DNA from: Isochrysis galbana
Taxonomy: Eukaryota; Haptophyta; Isochrysidales; Isochrysidaceae
Length of the DNA stretch: 57,015 bases
Reading direction: 5' to 3'
Assembly: GCA_018136815.1 (NCBI GenBank)
Contig: CM030935.1
Location: forward strand, 6,480,940-6,537,954
Positions within the stretch are counted from its first letter, which is position 1. The number at the start of each line of letters is the position of its first letter. Shown here one piece after another: positions 31,877-42,662 of this stretch. Position numbers and translations under genes: made by a program. The notes beneath the pieces are model-generated. The model saw nothing but the letters and a program-made list of their open reading frames with translations, did not search any database and was not told the origin of the DNA.

Positions 31877-31965
31877 CAAGGTGTACAGGCAGGTGCGCTG
31901 AGGGCTGTCGTGTTAGTACCGGGCTAGTGAGAGTAGTGGTACTAATGCTCAGTTAGATTATTTAT
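31877..31965 (+). repeat. Dispersed repeat B, right half
   Basis: Matches 56555-56648: CAAGG(T/C)GT(A/G)C(A/G)GGCAGGTGCGCTGAGG, then GTACCGGGCTAGTG(A/G)GAGTAGTGGTACTAA(T/C)GCTCAGTT and an AT-rich end. Sequence from 31966 to 32740 shows no supported gene. Confidence 0.85.
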
Positions 31966-32740
31966 TATTTACGTTGCCAATGTCAGGGCTACACTATTGT
32001 TTTAGGTTCAGCGATGGAGCGCGCGTCGACCGCTCTCCTCTCCTAGCCCACAGTAGCCACACGACGCCCCAAGGTCGCGTTGCGTTACCGTTGCGTCGAA
32101 AGAGAAGGAGGACCATATTACCAGCTATCATTTTCGATTTACTTTTTGTTTTTGTGAATTCAGTTGTTGCAAAAAGTTTTTGTTAGATTGTATTGTGAAA
32201 AATTAAACAGCAAACCGTCGAAAGAGACGATCTAATTTTCTTGCGCTTATGAAATAAACTTCAAACACCTTCTTCGCCATCCTTTCCCCTGCGATCCTCG
32301 GCGGCGTGCTTCCGGTCTCGGGCTGCGCGCGCGCGCGAAAGAATTGGAAGTTGACTCGGACGGTCGTCTAGTTTGAGCATATGGAGGCCATCCATGCCTC
32401 TTTTTTTGCTTGAAGAAAGCCGCGAAAGCGATCCTCAGAACCCGATTCTTACCGTCCCCACCTCTAGCCGCGCGCGCACTATGACCCCCAGAACGCTCAA
32501 GAAAGAAATATTAGAAGACATACGTTGGGTGGATAGGAACGGCTGGATCCCCATAACTCACGGGAGGAGGGGGGCAGCAAGCAAAGATGATCACGAGCTA
32601 GGGATGATCTTCGCGACAAGGATTTCGTGGTGGGCCCCCAGTCTCAGAGTGGCCCTAGACACCACGAGATGATAGCCGTAAATCACGCGTTCTGCCTTAG
32701 CCTCAGCCCGAGGACCAGTGCCAAGCATATCTAGCGCGGC

Positions 32741-35290
32741 TCAAGCACATTTGCACGCAGTGCCTATCTTTTCCTCGAGGAGACAATCGCAAACCGTGGC
32801 CTTCGGGTGCGCTTTCGCAGGTGCACTTGCGGTGCGGCGGCGGCTTGATGGGGCAAGAATCTCAATCTCACACGATGACTGCTTCACGAGCGAGCCTCGT
32901 TGTCCAGCCGTTGTGACGAGTGAGACGTCGCAGTAGTATGGGGCAAGCACCCCATCCGTGATTGGGGAAAGTGAAAGTGCGGAATTTGTTGGAGTTGGAC
33001 TCAGATCATCGGTGTTGATCATAATGGCTTCAGCAACATGGTGCGTGGCATTGGCCTTGATGACCCAGAATCCCTTATCCTTGACGCCCGCGTACTTGAG
33101 GCCAGGATCTGTCAGCATGCACGCCTCTTCAAAGTAGTTGTAGCGTTGGTCGCCCAGGCCGCTGAGCGCATTGCCAACAAAGGAACCCCAGCCGTTGGCT
33201 GTGACGCCGCCGGCAACGAGATTGATGCCAACGGGAGAGGTCTCGCTGCCGTCCCTGTACATCTGGTGTGCCCAAAAGTCATGCACGTCGCCGGAGAGCA
33301 CGACTGCGTTGTTCGTGTGTTGATCAAGAAGATCATACAGCATTGCGCGCTCGTGCTTGAAGCCCGTCCACGAGTCGGGATTCCAACCTTGCTTCATCAA
33401 GCCAAAGATGTACACTGCAAGGCCACAAGTGGGTGTGAGGAAGGAGGGCGGAATTCATCACTGGGCTGAAACACAACATCTCCGAGCAGGTCGGGGGATC
33501 AGGCAGAGCAAAGGGAGACGCAAGAGTGGGAGGACATGTGCGGGGACAGGGAGATCCCTGCTTACTTGCTCGGAAATACGTCCCGCCGCCTGAAGGGTAG
33601 AGAGCATCGAGGAGACCCTTGATTTGTGTCGCCTCATTCGGATGGGATTCCATCAGCTTGTACATGTCACCAGCGAGGATTTGATCAGACACCACAACTG
33701 ACGAGCCATACACTTGCCAGACTTTTCCTGCGCTTTTAGATGCAGAAAAAACATCGCGGAGGATCGTGCGCTGGTCTGCGCCCAGGAGTTCCCAGCGTGG
33801 ATCGTTCACCAAGCCCTCGGCAAAGGCATTGGCACTGGCAAAGTCTGACGCTGTCCAGGTACGTACGTCACTGTTGAGACTTGCGGCTGCCCCAAGCAAG
33901 ATAGTAAACATGCTGAGGGCAAAGTCGGGCTCCTGTAGTCCCAGCGTGCCGTGCGCCGGCCGCGCCTCGATACGTGTGTCCTGTAGCAAGAATGTGGCGA
34001 CATCGCCCCATTCGACAACCACTGTCAAATCCGTGTCGATCTGGCCCTGCGTCGACCGCGGCCCACGGCGGAGTGGCAACCATTCAAAGTATGCCTGAGC
34101 CGCCCGGTTGGCGCGCTCCAAAAATATCCCCTCGTCAGTAGAGCACTTCGCGGCTGGATTGGTCCGGTTGCCGGTGCAAATCGGCTGATGATTGTCCGCG
34201 CCCATGCCACGTCCATATGGATTGTTTGTGAATTCATGATCATCCCACTGTGCGATCATCGAGACTGAAGAGCGCAGCTTCTGGAGTCCCTTATCTTCGG
34301 CATAGAGTGCGTGGCGGCGGCGGTAGTCGGTAAGAGTGACGATCTCCCATGGAGGCTGGATCTGGTCGGTGCCACGAAAAAGGTTGCCGCCGTATTCATC
34401 TGAAAACAGCAATCAACAGGGGATGTGCTGGAGCGCTGGTGCATCTGTCGCGCAATTCCATGACAGCACGGTAGATGCAATGAGCGCGTGACGCTATTGT
34501 GTATAATGGGTGCTTGCAAGCAGGCCTGGGCATCGGATAGACAAGCTCATGAGACGTGCGAGCACTTCCAAAAGTAAAAGTACTCAATGGGTTCGGGAGG
34601 ATGGGGCAGGCGTTGCGCACAGAGATAGTCGCCAGTGTGGACCCAAAGGTCGAGATCTTTCACGTGCGCCGCGACGTCATATGCATGGAACCAACCGTTC
34701 TCCCAACGGGAGCACGAGAAGACTGCATAGGTGAGCGAACCCATCCAGCCAGGTGGAGGGGCAGTCTTGCCATGGCCAACGGGGGACGTCTTGCCAGCAG
34801 CGGTGAAGACGTACTGATACTTGGAGCCGGCCTTGAGCCCTGTGACATCGATCTTGGCGATCCAATCGTGCCCGGGTTCGACCCACACCTTACCGGTAAG
34901 CGCGGCAGGCGAGGACAGAGCGGCTGGGTCATCGCCCTCAGCCATCATGAAACTGACTTCAACACGTGCATCCGGCTCAGAGGGTGTAAACCGCGTCCAG
35001 ATGATGAGCGAATTCTGTGTGGGCGAGCCCGATGCGACGCCATGGTAGAAGCCGGGGACACCGCCAAACTCTGCCGCCAGTTTCGGCCCGGAAATGTAGC
35101 CGTTGAAGTATTGCTCGTCATCCGTCATCGGGAGAGAGGGACCTGCTCGTAGTTCCTTGAGTGCGTTTGTGGTACGAGGCTCGGCACATTCGCCATGATG
35201 TGTCTGAGGTGGCATTGAGCTGAACGCGTCGGCGTTGCCGGCGAGCAAGAGCAGCAGCAGACAGCACGATGAGAAGACCGTCGGCATCAT
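32741..35290 (-). CDS. PhoD-like alkaline phosphatase/phosphodiesterase, secreted
   Basis: Three minus-strand exons, 35290-34621, 34399-33566 and 33414-32741, give 725 residues. Splice phases are 1 at both junctions. Exon 1 starts with a signal peptide (MMPTVFSSCCLLLLLLAGNADA). It then has the PhoD N-terminal fibronectin-like part with FYHGVASGSPTQNSLIIWTRFTP. The first junction rebuilds GDYLYEYGGNLFRG. Exon 2 holds AQWDDHEFTNNPYG and EWGDVATFLLQDTR. Exon 3 holds KHERAMLYDLLD and VVLSGDVHDFWAHQM. The Asp, His and Asn residues in these motifs correspond to the metal-binding set of PhoD enzymes. Role: release of phosphate from extracellular phosphoesters. The C-terminal 60 residues are poorly conserved and Cys-containing. 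Confidence 0.9.
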
Positions 35291-35504
35291 CACCTCGATC
35301 TTTGTGCGTCTGCGCCTCGCTGTGGCTCGCTGCCTCTCTCGTCGTCCGCTTCTTGCCTCGTCTCCTGCTAGACCTCTCCGTCGGCCCTCCCACCCGGGAA
35401 GAACGAGCGTCGTCCGCCGAAGTCGTCCTTCCGATCATTCGGAGGAGAGAATCCGTCGGAGTGAAGAAGGGGCGGCGGCCCGCCGGGAGGAAACAGCTAA
35501 CTGT

Positions 35505-35638
35505 CGGGGGGGGGGGGGGGGGGGGAGGGGGGGGGGGGGAGGGGGGGGGGGAGGGGGGGGGGGGAGGGGGGGGGGGAGGGGGGGGGAGGGCAAGGGGGAG
35601 GGGGAGGGGGAAGGGGGGGGGGGGGGAGGGGGGGGGGA
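35505..35638. repeat. Poly-G / G(n)A tract upstream of PhoD
   Basis: About 130 bases of almost pure G, broken by single A bases, on the plus strand, which is C-rich in the PhoD sense direction. It starts some 215 bases upstream of the PhoD ATG. Such sequence is prone to form G-quadruplexes and to sequencing error, so the exact run lengths are doubtful. Confidence 0.85.
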
Positions 35639-35639
35639 C

Positions 35640-37340
35640 ACCTCGTGTGCGGCCGACGGCGCCGCCGGGCCCTCGTCGGCCCTATCTCATCGAAGATCTT
35701 GATGTCACGCACAGAATCACCGCTGACTTCGGCATCAGTGGAGAAGACCTCCGCTGTTTTGTTTTGAGTTGCGGGGCAGGCCTCCAGAGGTCCACGGCCC
35801 GAAGACTTCACCCTGCCCGATGGCCACAAACTTGCCGCTACCTCGCCGCACGGCGTCTGTGCGAGCCTTTCCCCTCCCTCTGGCCTCTCTTGTGTAACTT
35901 GTGGGAGGAGGCCACAAACCGGCCGTTTCATCGTGGTTCAATCAGCATGTGCCGTGTTTGCGAAGTTCGACGTTCCCGTGATTCTAGACAAGCCAAAAAC
36001 AGGCCGTTTTGCTGTGTTTGAAGGTTCTTTGTGCCGTATTTAACATCTAGGGGACTCATATATCGGCTAAAAAGTTCCATCCTACATTATAGGACCGCGT
36101 CCTACGAAAATGATGGCGTCGTAGGACCCTGTGATTCCCCCTCGCAATGGCCCCCCTCGCGGGCCACCGGCGGGTGCACCTCCCACCAAAGTGGTGCGCG
36201 ACGGCCCCCCACCCCCACGCCCCTCCCCCCTGCCAGCCCCTGGCCGCTCAGGTCAGGTGCCCGCCTTTGGGTCCCGTCAGATCTCACCCAAACTGGGCCC
36301 TCTGAAAGGTTGCCCGCCATTGCTCCCGACCCCCCCCCGCGCGGAGGGCCCGTCGGACTGTCGGCCGATGTCTGACACGCTTGCCAGACCGCCTCCCACC
36401 CTGACCCATGGCGCGGGCCTGCACATGCTCTCAGATACCAACTTTTTGACGACCTCAGCCTCCCACTCCCACACTCACGACCGACCGACGAGCATGCCGA
36501 CACAGGTGACAGCGAGCGCGACGCGCTCGCACGGCAGCCACATCTCTGTCACACCCAACAGATCATGCATCATGCACATCAGCACTCGGTCGACCTGCGC
36601 CGGAGCGGGCGCGATCGGCAGCGCACCTGTCCCGCCAGCGGCCAACAAACTTTTGTCGACCAGCGAGCAGCGTCGAGCGCCATGGCGTCGTGGTGCTCCA
36701 GCTCCTCGTCAGTCGCGAGCCAGAGCGAATCTTGCGGGGCGAGGGCGAGGGTCAAAACCGTCGGACCGTCAAGGAGCATCCTTTGACGGGCGAATCGGCC
36801 GTGTGCGAGCCGTGTGTGGTGCGAATGTGCATGCGCGGACGTCACCGCTGGGGCACCAGGGTTTGAAATTTGCTTTATAGGCAATTTGGGGCGTCGGACC
36901 CCTAATTTAATATTTGTCTAGGCACCTTTTAAGTGAAAGAAACACATCTCTCTGTGGTCAGTGGGAGCGACGTCCAGTTCGGCTCGTGTGAGCCGCCAGA
37001 GCGTGTGCAAGGGCAAGGGGGGGGGGGTCCGACGCGACTTCGCACCGTCTTTTCGGACGAGGATTCTGAAAAGGCGGGGAGACCCTCCGAGCCGCTTTCG
37101 CCGGGGCTTTCCGCTCACGTCGACCCCCCCCCATATTAGTACTTAAAAAGCCGTGTTTGACCGCCCTATGCATGGCCACCATCTCCAGGCCATTCTTCGG
37201 CCGATCGGGGGCGATCGGACGTCGCGGAAGCTCCGCGTTTCTAAGAGTGATGCGCCCCACATTCACCACTTTGATTCCCTCCCGTGAGCTCCCGCCTCAA
37301 TCTCCCAAAATAGACGACCGCCACGAGCGGGGGAAGGGGA
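35640..37340. other. Intergenic stretch, no supported gene
   Basis: A 250-codon open frame at 36131-36880 (+) and overlapping minus frames are present, but without recognisable domains and with Pro/Arg/Ser-biased composition typical of chance GC-rich frames. AT-richer patches lie near 36870-36930 and 37135-37155. Confidence 0.4.
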
Positions 37341-37500
37341 AGGGAGGGGGGTCACTCACCGACGCCATTGCCCTTCGTGGGGCGGGAGGGGGTCGTTCGG
37401 AGGGGGGAGGCGGCTGGCGGGGCAGGTAGGGGGGACCCTAAGGAATCCTTGGACACCCAGGGGAGGTGGGAAATAGTGGTTGAAAAGGGTGAGTGACCGG
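37341..37500 (-). repeat. Dispersed repeat A, copy 2 (inverted relative to copy 1)
   Basis: Read on the minus strand it gives GCCCGGTCACTCACCC, CAACCACTATTT, GGGTGTCCAAGGATTCC, CCCTACCTGCCCC and ATGGCGTCGGTGAGTGAC in the same order as 21405-21556. Confidence 0.8.
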
Positions 37501-37777
37501 GCTAATAAGAAACAAGAAACCACCCCCCCGGCGGCTTTGACCGGGATAAGAAACTCGAGATAAGAAACCCCCCGGGCGGAGCCCGAGGCCCGAGGGGACA
37601 AGAAAGCTATGAAAGCTTTTCACTCCTGTTTTCTTAATGGTGCACCCATACTGTAGCCTTAGCTGACGAACTGACACCCCAACACTGGTGTGCCCATGGC
37701 GGAGTACAATACCGTTTGGGTGGCCAGGCCCCCATGGGCAAGAACACTGAGACCTAGTAAAGTAAAGTATGGCCTTA

Positions 37778-37780
37778 GAC

Positions 37781-37817
<37 letters not shown>

Positions 37818-38190
37818 CCCGCCGCCATCATCGTCGATCCCCCCCCCACCCCGCACCCCCAATTCTCATTCTTCTCTCTACTTTTCTCTGCTTCCGGCTC
37901 ATCTCTTTTTCTTCTGCTCTCTTCTCATCGGGCCTCCCTCCCCGACCTCCTCCTGATTTATATTATGTCTTCTCTCCTGATCTCTCACCCTCTCTCCACG
38001 CCTCCCTTCCGCTCTCTGTGCTGCACACGTAATCGGGAGAGAGCCAGCGCACACACTCTCCCCTCTCGCCCTCCCCTCTCCCCTCTCACCTCTCCCCTCT
38101 CACCTCTCACCTCTCCCCTCTCCCCTTCTCACCTCTCCCCTTCGCCCCTCTCCCCCTCTCCCCTCTCCTCCTGCAGCTCTCACTTAACCC
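37778..38190 (+). repeat. CT-rich tract upstream of the mutarotase gene
   Basis: A pure CT run at 37782-37815 is followed by C-rich and CCTCTCCCCTCTCA repeats up to about 30 bases before the ATG at 38218. Same placement as in front of the SPX, exostosin and MscS genes. Confidence 0.75.
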
Positions 38191-38217
38191 CCTGCGGGCG
38201 TCATTGCGACGCGTGCA

Positions 38218-39502
38218 ATGCTGCTGCGCCGCGCCCTCCTTGGCGGTGGCGTTGCCGGCGGTGTGGCTCTCGCGATTGCCGAGTGCCGTCAGGACCGGCG
38301 GCCTCTGCCTCTCCTCTCTCGTCTGGACGCGAACTCTCACCCTGACCATGATAAGGTGTTGGGCGAAGATGACGAGGGACGGAGCGTCGTGCTGCGCACG
38401 CTACGAAACGGCAGCCTGCGCGTGAGGGTGCTCGATTGGGGCGCCACCATCACCTCGGTCCAGCTGCCTGATAAGGACGGGGTGCTTGGAGAGGTCACGC
38501 TTGGGTTCGATGAGCTGCAGCCGTACATGGACGGTGCGGGCCCCGCACTCCCCAATGCGTTGGCCGGTACTAGCCGCACGTGCTGCGAGCTGAGCGCATG
38601 CCACACCGTTGCCTTCAGGCACGAGCCCGTACTTTGGCTGCGTTGCTGGGAGGTACGCCAACCGCATTGCAAGAGGCAAGTTTGTGCTGGACAACCAGGA
38701 GTATGAGCTTCCCACCAACAATGGGGCAAACCATCTCCACGGCGGGACCAAAGGTTTTGATAAGCGGCACTGGGTTTGCCAGGATCAGACGGACACCTCG
38801 GTCACGCTGGCGCTTCGCTCCGAGGATGGCGACCAGGGCTATCCAGGAACAGTCATCGCCAAGGTGACATATTCCCTTCCGACTCCGACGACGCTCAAGA
38901 TGGAGTACGAGGCGATGTGCGATGCGCCGACGCCTATCAATCTGACAAATCACACATATTGGAACTTGCGCGATGGCGGGCTGCGTTCCGTCATCGATCA
39001 CCAGATTCAGCTGGCCGCGGACCTGTACACCCCTGTTGACGCTGGATCGATCCCGACCGGCGAGATCCGCCGTGCCACAGGGGCAATGGACCTGACCAAG
39101 CCCGTTGCAATCGGTCGTGGGCTCAAGGACGCGGACAACGGTATGGGCTACGACCATAACTATGTGCTCACCTCGCCCATCAATCCAGAAGATGGCCTAC
39201 GCTCGTGCGCGCGCGTATGGGAGCCACAATCGGGCAGGTGGATGGCTGTGCGCACAAACCAGCCCGGGGTCCAGTTTTATACTGGCAACTACTTGGACGG
39301 CAAGCTCCCTGGACGCAACGGCGCCAAATACCACCGGCACTCCGGCTTCTGCCTCGAGACGCAGCACTTTCCCGATTCGCCCAACAAGCCCCACTTTCCA
39401 GACACTGTGCTTCGGCGGGGACAGGTCTACAAGCATGTCACCATCCATGAGTTTGGCGTCTCGCCGGTTCCGCCAACTGGGCCCATCCTCGTGACTCCGT
39501 GA
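38218..39502 (+). CDS. Galactose mutarotase (aldose 1-epimerase)
   Basis: Exon 1 is 38218-38533 and exon 2 is 38619-39502, joined in phase 1 across a GT-AG intron. The junction rebuilds YMDGTSPYFGCVAGRYANRIA. Total 399 residues. The N-terminus MLLRRALLGGGVAGGVALAIA is a probable signal peptide or membrane anchor, unusual for a normally cytosolic enzyme. Catalytic and binding motifs are present: NGANHLHGGTKGFDKRHW, LTNHTYWNL (catalytic His) and SGFCLETQHFPDSPN (catalytic Glu). It interconverts alpha and beta anomers of hexoses, feeding the Leloir pathway. The N-terminal extension suggests export or an organelle location. Confidence 0.92.
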
Positions 39503-39639
39503 GACACATGAAGCGCTGCGGCCGCGCGTGGTCCTCAAATCGAGGTTGCGTGTATAGCGTGGAGCCCATAGTAGTGAGTGTTAGTGCGGTTGGTGGATGA
39601 GAGCTTCGGGCCATTATGTTTTATGTTGCCCCATTTGAC

Positions 39640-39835
39640 CGAGTTATCCGCCGCCTGTCGAGTCAAGCATTGTTGCCAAAGGGCTCTGGGCCACTACGTG
39701 GCGAGCAGTATTGGCGCGGCGCTTCGACCATCCTCCCTGCCGGGAGTCGGGTGAAGCTAAAAGCTTCTGGATTGGGTCGGGCAACTCCATTTGGGATTTC
39801 GGACGGGGGACGAACGGCGAACGAGGGGCGATGGG
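39640..39835 (-). pseudogene. Fragment of the 5' end of a Gag-like ORF
   Basis: On the minus strand a frame around an ATG at 39790 reads RSPFVPRPKSQMELPDPIQK, then VVAQSPLATMLDST. The complete Gag-like ORF at 43849 starts RSPFVPCPYTRMGLPDPVQN and has VAQSPPVALDST. The similarity also holds at nucleotide level for about 45 bases before the ATG. It is a truncated relic of a related element in opposite orientation to the intact ORF. The conserved Met supports the start chosen for the intact Gag. Confidence 0.75.
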
Positions 39836-40577
39836 GCGGTAGGAGTTGCCACCATGGGGGTGGCAGCAGCGCTGCCCCACCATGGGGAGTCCTTGTTGGG
39901 GAGGCGGGCCGTTGTTGTATTCAGGCCTCCTGGCATGAATATTTCGGCATGGATACGTGCCTTCGTCTTATATATCGTCTTCTATGTTCGTCTTGGTCAC
40001 TCAAGGCGTGCAGACTCGGATTCCCCCTGGGCTCAAACCGCCAAATTCGAAGATTTGAGAGTTTTATTTTTACCGTTTGTCAGAGCAAGGCTCATCTCAC
40101 TCTTGGTGATGGCCTGCGAGGGCGCGCCGGCAGCTAGCGCGGAGTGCGGTTCTTGCGGGGAGCTCATGGAGCTTTCCTCGGGGGTGACTACGGGCATGGT
40201 GATCGACGCACGACGCACGACGCACGGAGGGCGTGGAAGTGTGGAAGGAGGCTTGTGGGAGGTGGTGGCAGGCGACTGGGGGTGGCTCAGGCGCGTGCTT
40301 GGCTTGTATTGACTCGTTGACTCGGGGTATAGACTCGGGAACTCGGGGGGACTCGCTTGGGAACACGGTGGGACTCGACGAAGTTCCTACAAAATCACTC
40401 ACAAGAAACCCAAACCCCAACGACCTTGGGCTCAGAAAACTCACGTAAACACTCCGGACTCATACGATAAACAAACCCTCCCCGCGCGGCGAAGGCTGAG
40501 GTCGCGATCGCTCGTCATGCGCGAAGAAATACGGAAAGAGAGCGCAAAACTACGCAAACGAAGGGTTCGAACTATCG

Positions 40578-42371
40578 TTAAGGTGGTTCTAAAGAGTAAA
40601 ATTGGACGCCGCCGCTGCACCTGCCGGCCGCCCCCCCCCCCCCCCCCTCCCCTCCTCCCACGGCCACCATGGTCCTGTTTGGCATGGGAGAGTTTGGTGA
40701 CCCGTGGAGGCTGGCGCTGCAAGCACAGCTCGGATCCTCGGGACGATTTGACTCTTGAACTCGACGTGGAACTTGATTAGACTGGGGACTTGAACTTGGA
40801 CTTGAAGAGGAGTCTACATTGGAGTGAGCTTGGGGTTGAACCGGACGGCGGTCGAAAGTGGTATCGTACGACTCAACTAGATCAGCACAACGCCGAAGCA
40901 ACTCAATTCGAGACTCCCAAGTAGCTTCAGAACGAGGATAGCCGCGCCATTTGACGAGATACTTGAATGAAACTCCATCGCCCTTGCGATCGAGTAACTC
41001 TTCGACCAAATACTCATCTCCAGCGAGCGGAGACGAATCGGTGACGGTGAAGTACGGACGGAGATTGGAAATGTGAACTTCATCCTTGACTTGACGATTT
41101 TCGAGATCGCGTAGACGGTATCGAGTGGCCGAGATTGCTTCTTCTACTCGGTAGGGACCGGAGTAGAGATACTGAAGTTTGTTGGCGTGGCCAGGGATTC
41201 GACGACAAACTCTGTCTCCTGGTTTGAAGGTGACGCCGAGTTTAGACTTTTGAGAGGCAGAGCGCATTGATTCGCGTTGTGCTTCTTGAGTACTTTCGAG
41301 GGCGGAACGCCACGACTCGAGAAGCTTCTTATTGAGCTCGGTGGCGTAAGTGACGGCATCGGACGGAGGCCTAGATGGAAGCAACTCAAGAACAGGAGCA
41401 GGGTCAGCAAGTTGAGCTGGGAGACGAAGCTCCCGACCAAACAAGATAGCCGCGGGTGACTTGGGTACGACGCGACCGGCGGTCGCTCGCATAGACATGA
41501 GAAGAAACGGAAGGTGATCGACCCAATGGGCGCCGCCTTCATTGGAGACTCGAGTCATCGTGAGGAGAGTTTGTTGAGCTCTTTCCACTAGCCCTACGCC
41601 TTCGTGGCGATAGGCTTCAGTAGTGCTCAAGTCCGTGCCGGTCGCTTTGAGAATTAGGTCCACTAATCGAGAGCAAAGATTCGAGCCGGCGTCGGTTCGA
41701 AGTTGGCGAGGGACTCCATAACGAGATACGATGAGACGCATGAAGACGTCTAGACATTTCGCGGACGAGGGGTTACCGTTGCAAGGCTCAGCTTCAATCC
41801 AACGAGAGAGAGAATCGACGAAAACAATCAGCTTGTCAAAACCGGAGCGGCCGGATACGAAATCGTGAGTGGGCGCCATCGAAAGAATATCGCAATAGAC
41901 GACGTCGAAAGGATAAGATCCGATGGAAAGACCGGATGGATGGGCGAGCGGTCGCGGTAACGGTTTGCCAAGAGTGCATTCGTGGCACTCTCGAACGTAT
42001 TCCGATACAGAGGCGGACAAGCCAGGCCAGTACACTCGAGTACGAAGTAGGGTAGACATCCTTGTCGCACCTGGGTGACCAAGGTGGTCATGGTAGGCGC
42101 GGAGGTACGTGTCACGAAGGGACTCCGGAATGTATAAACGAAGAGGAGCCTCTTCCGCCTCTGACGAACGGTAGTAAAGTAGGCCATCGCGAAGGAGGAA
42201 TCGGGATCTTTTCTTCGACGACGAGCTAGAGTCAGGATTAGAGACCGGACCGGCGGTGATCGAAGATTGTGCTTTCGAAAGGATCGACTCGAATTCACGA
42301 AAGGATCGAGCTAGCGAGCTCGTCGGTAGAGAGCGCTTGACGCAATTCGTCGGCATGAGGCACGCCCACAT
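40578..42371 (-). mobile_element. Ty3/gypsy-type integrase with C-terminal chromodomain (truncated Pol)
   Basis: One minus-strand frame of 597 codons. It has an H2C2 zinc-binding domain (YHDHLGHPGATR, then CHECTLGK) and a DDE integrase core: Asp in FDVVYCDIL, Asp in LRTDAGSNL, Glu in YRHEGVGLVERAQQ. The GPYRVEEAI...YRLRDLENRQVKDEVHISNLRPY part is the integrase C-terminal SH3-like part. A chromodomain follows (YLVEELLDRKGDGVSFKYLV, then WRGYPRSEATWE). This is the arrangement of chromoviruses, whose chromodomain guides integration to chromatin. Upstream, the likely continuation of Pol (HADELRQALSTDELASSIL) lies in a different frame near 42300-42380, so there is a frameshift. No reverse transcriptase or RNase H follows, so the element is truncated. 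The last 100 residues are low complexity. Confidence 0.9.
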
Positions 42372-42484
42372 CGAGATACGAGGAGGTAATCGACTCCGAA
42401 GATTTCCGATGCTTGACGAGCGAGCCTATCGTTTGCTTGTTGGCGGCGAGCGGTGAGGGTGGATGAAGTGACCGCGACGGCAAC

Positions 42485-42662
42485 TGCGATCGAGTAGAGC
42501 TTCTACTAAGTGTTCATCAGATTGAAGGGGGTCATCATCCGTGAGAGTGTAGTAGGGACGTAGATTAGTAACATGTACTTCTTCAGAAAGCATCCTATTT
42601 TCTTGGTCACGTAGTCGATAGCGGCCACCACCGAGTGCTTCGGCGACTCGGTATGGCGCCAT
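42485..42662 (-). pseudogene. Second integrase C-terminal fragment, broken at the chromodomain
   Basis: The minus-strand frame reads APYRVAEALGGGRYRLRDQ, then HVTNLRPYYTLTDDDPLQSD and LVEALLDR, clearly homologous to the integrase tail at 40900-41160. It stops matching after LLDR, at about 42485, where the chromodomain should continue. Two Pol fragments thus sit in tandem in the same orientation. Confidence 0.8.

Noticed and set aside
32718..35152. Several plus-strand frames opposite PhoD
   Set aside because: Shadows of the conserved minus-strand phosphatase exons.
36131..36880. 250-codon plus-strand frame
   Set aside because: No recognisable domain, biased composition, competing frames; likely chance in GC-rich DNA.
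39850..39900. CCACCATGG-containing palindrome near the gag relic as a packaging or integration site
   Set aside because: Imperfect inverted repeat in GC-rich sequence; no support for function.
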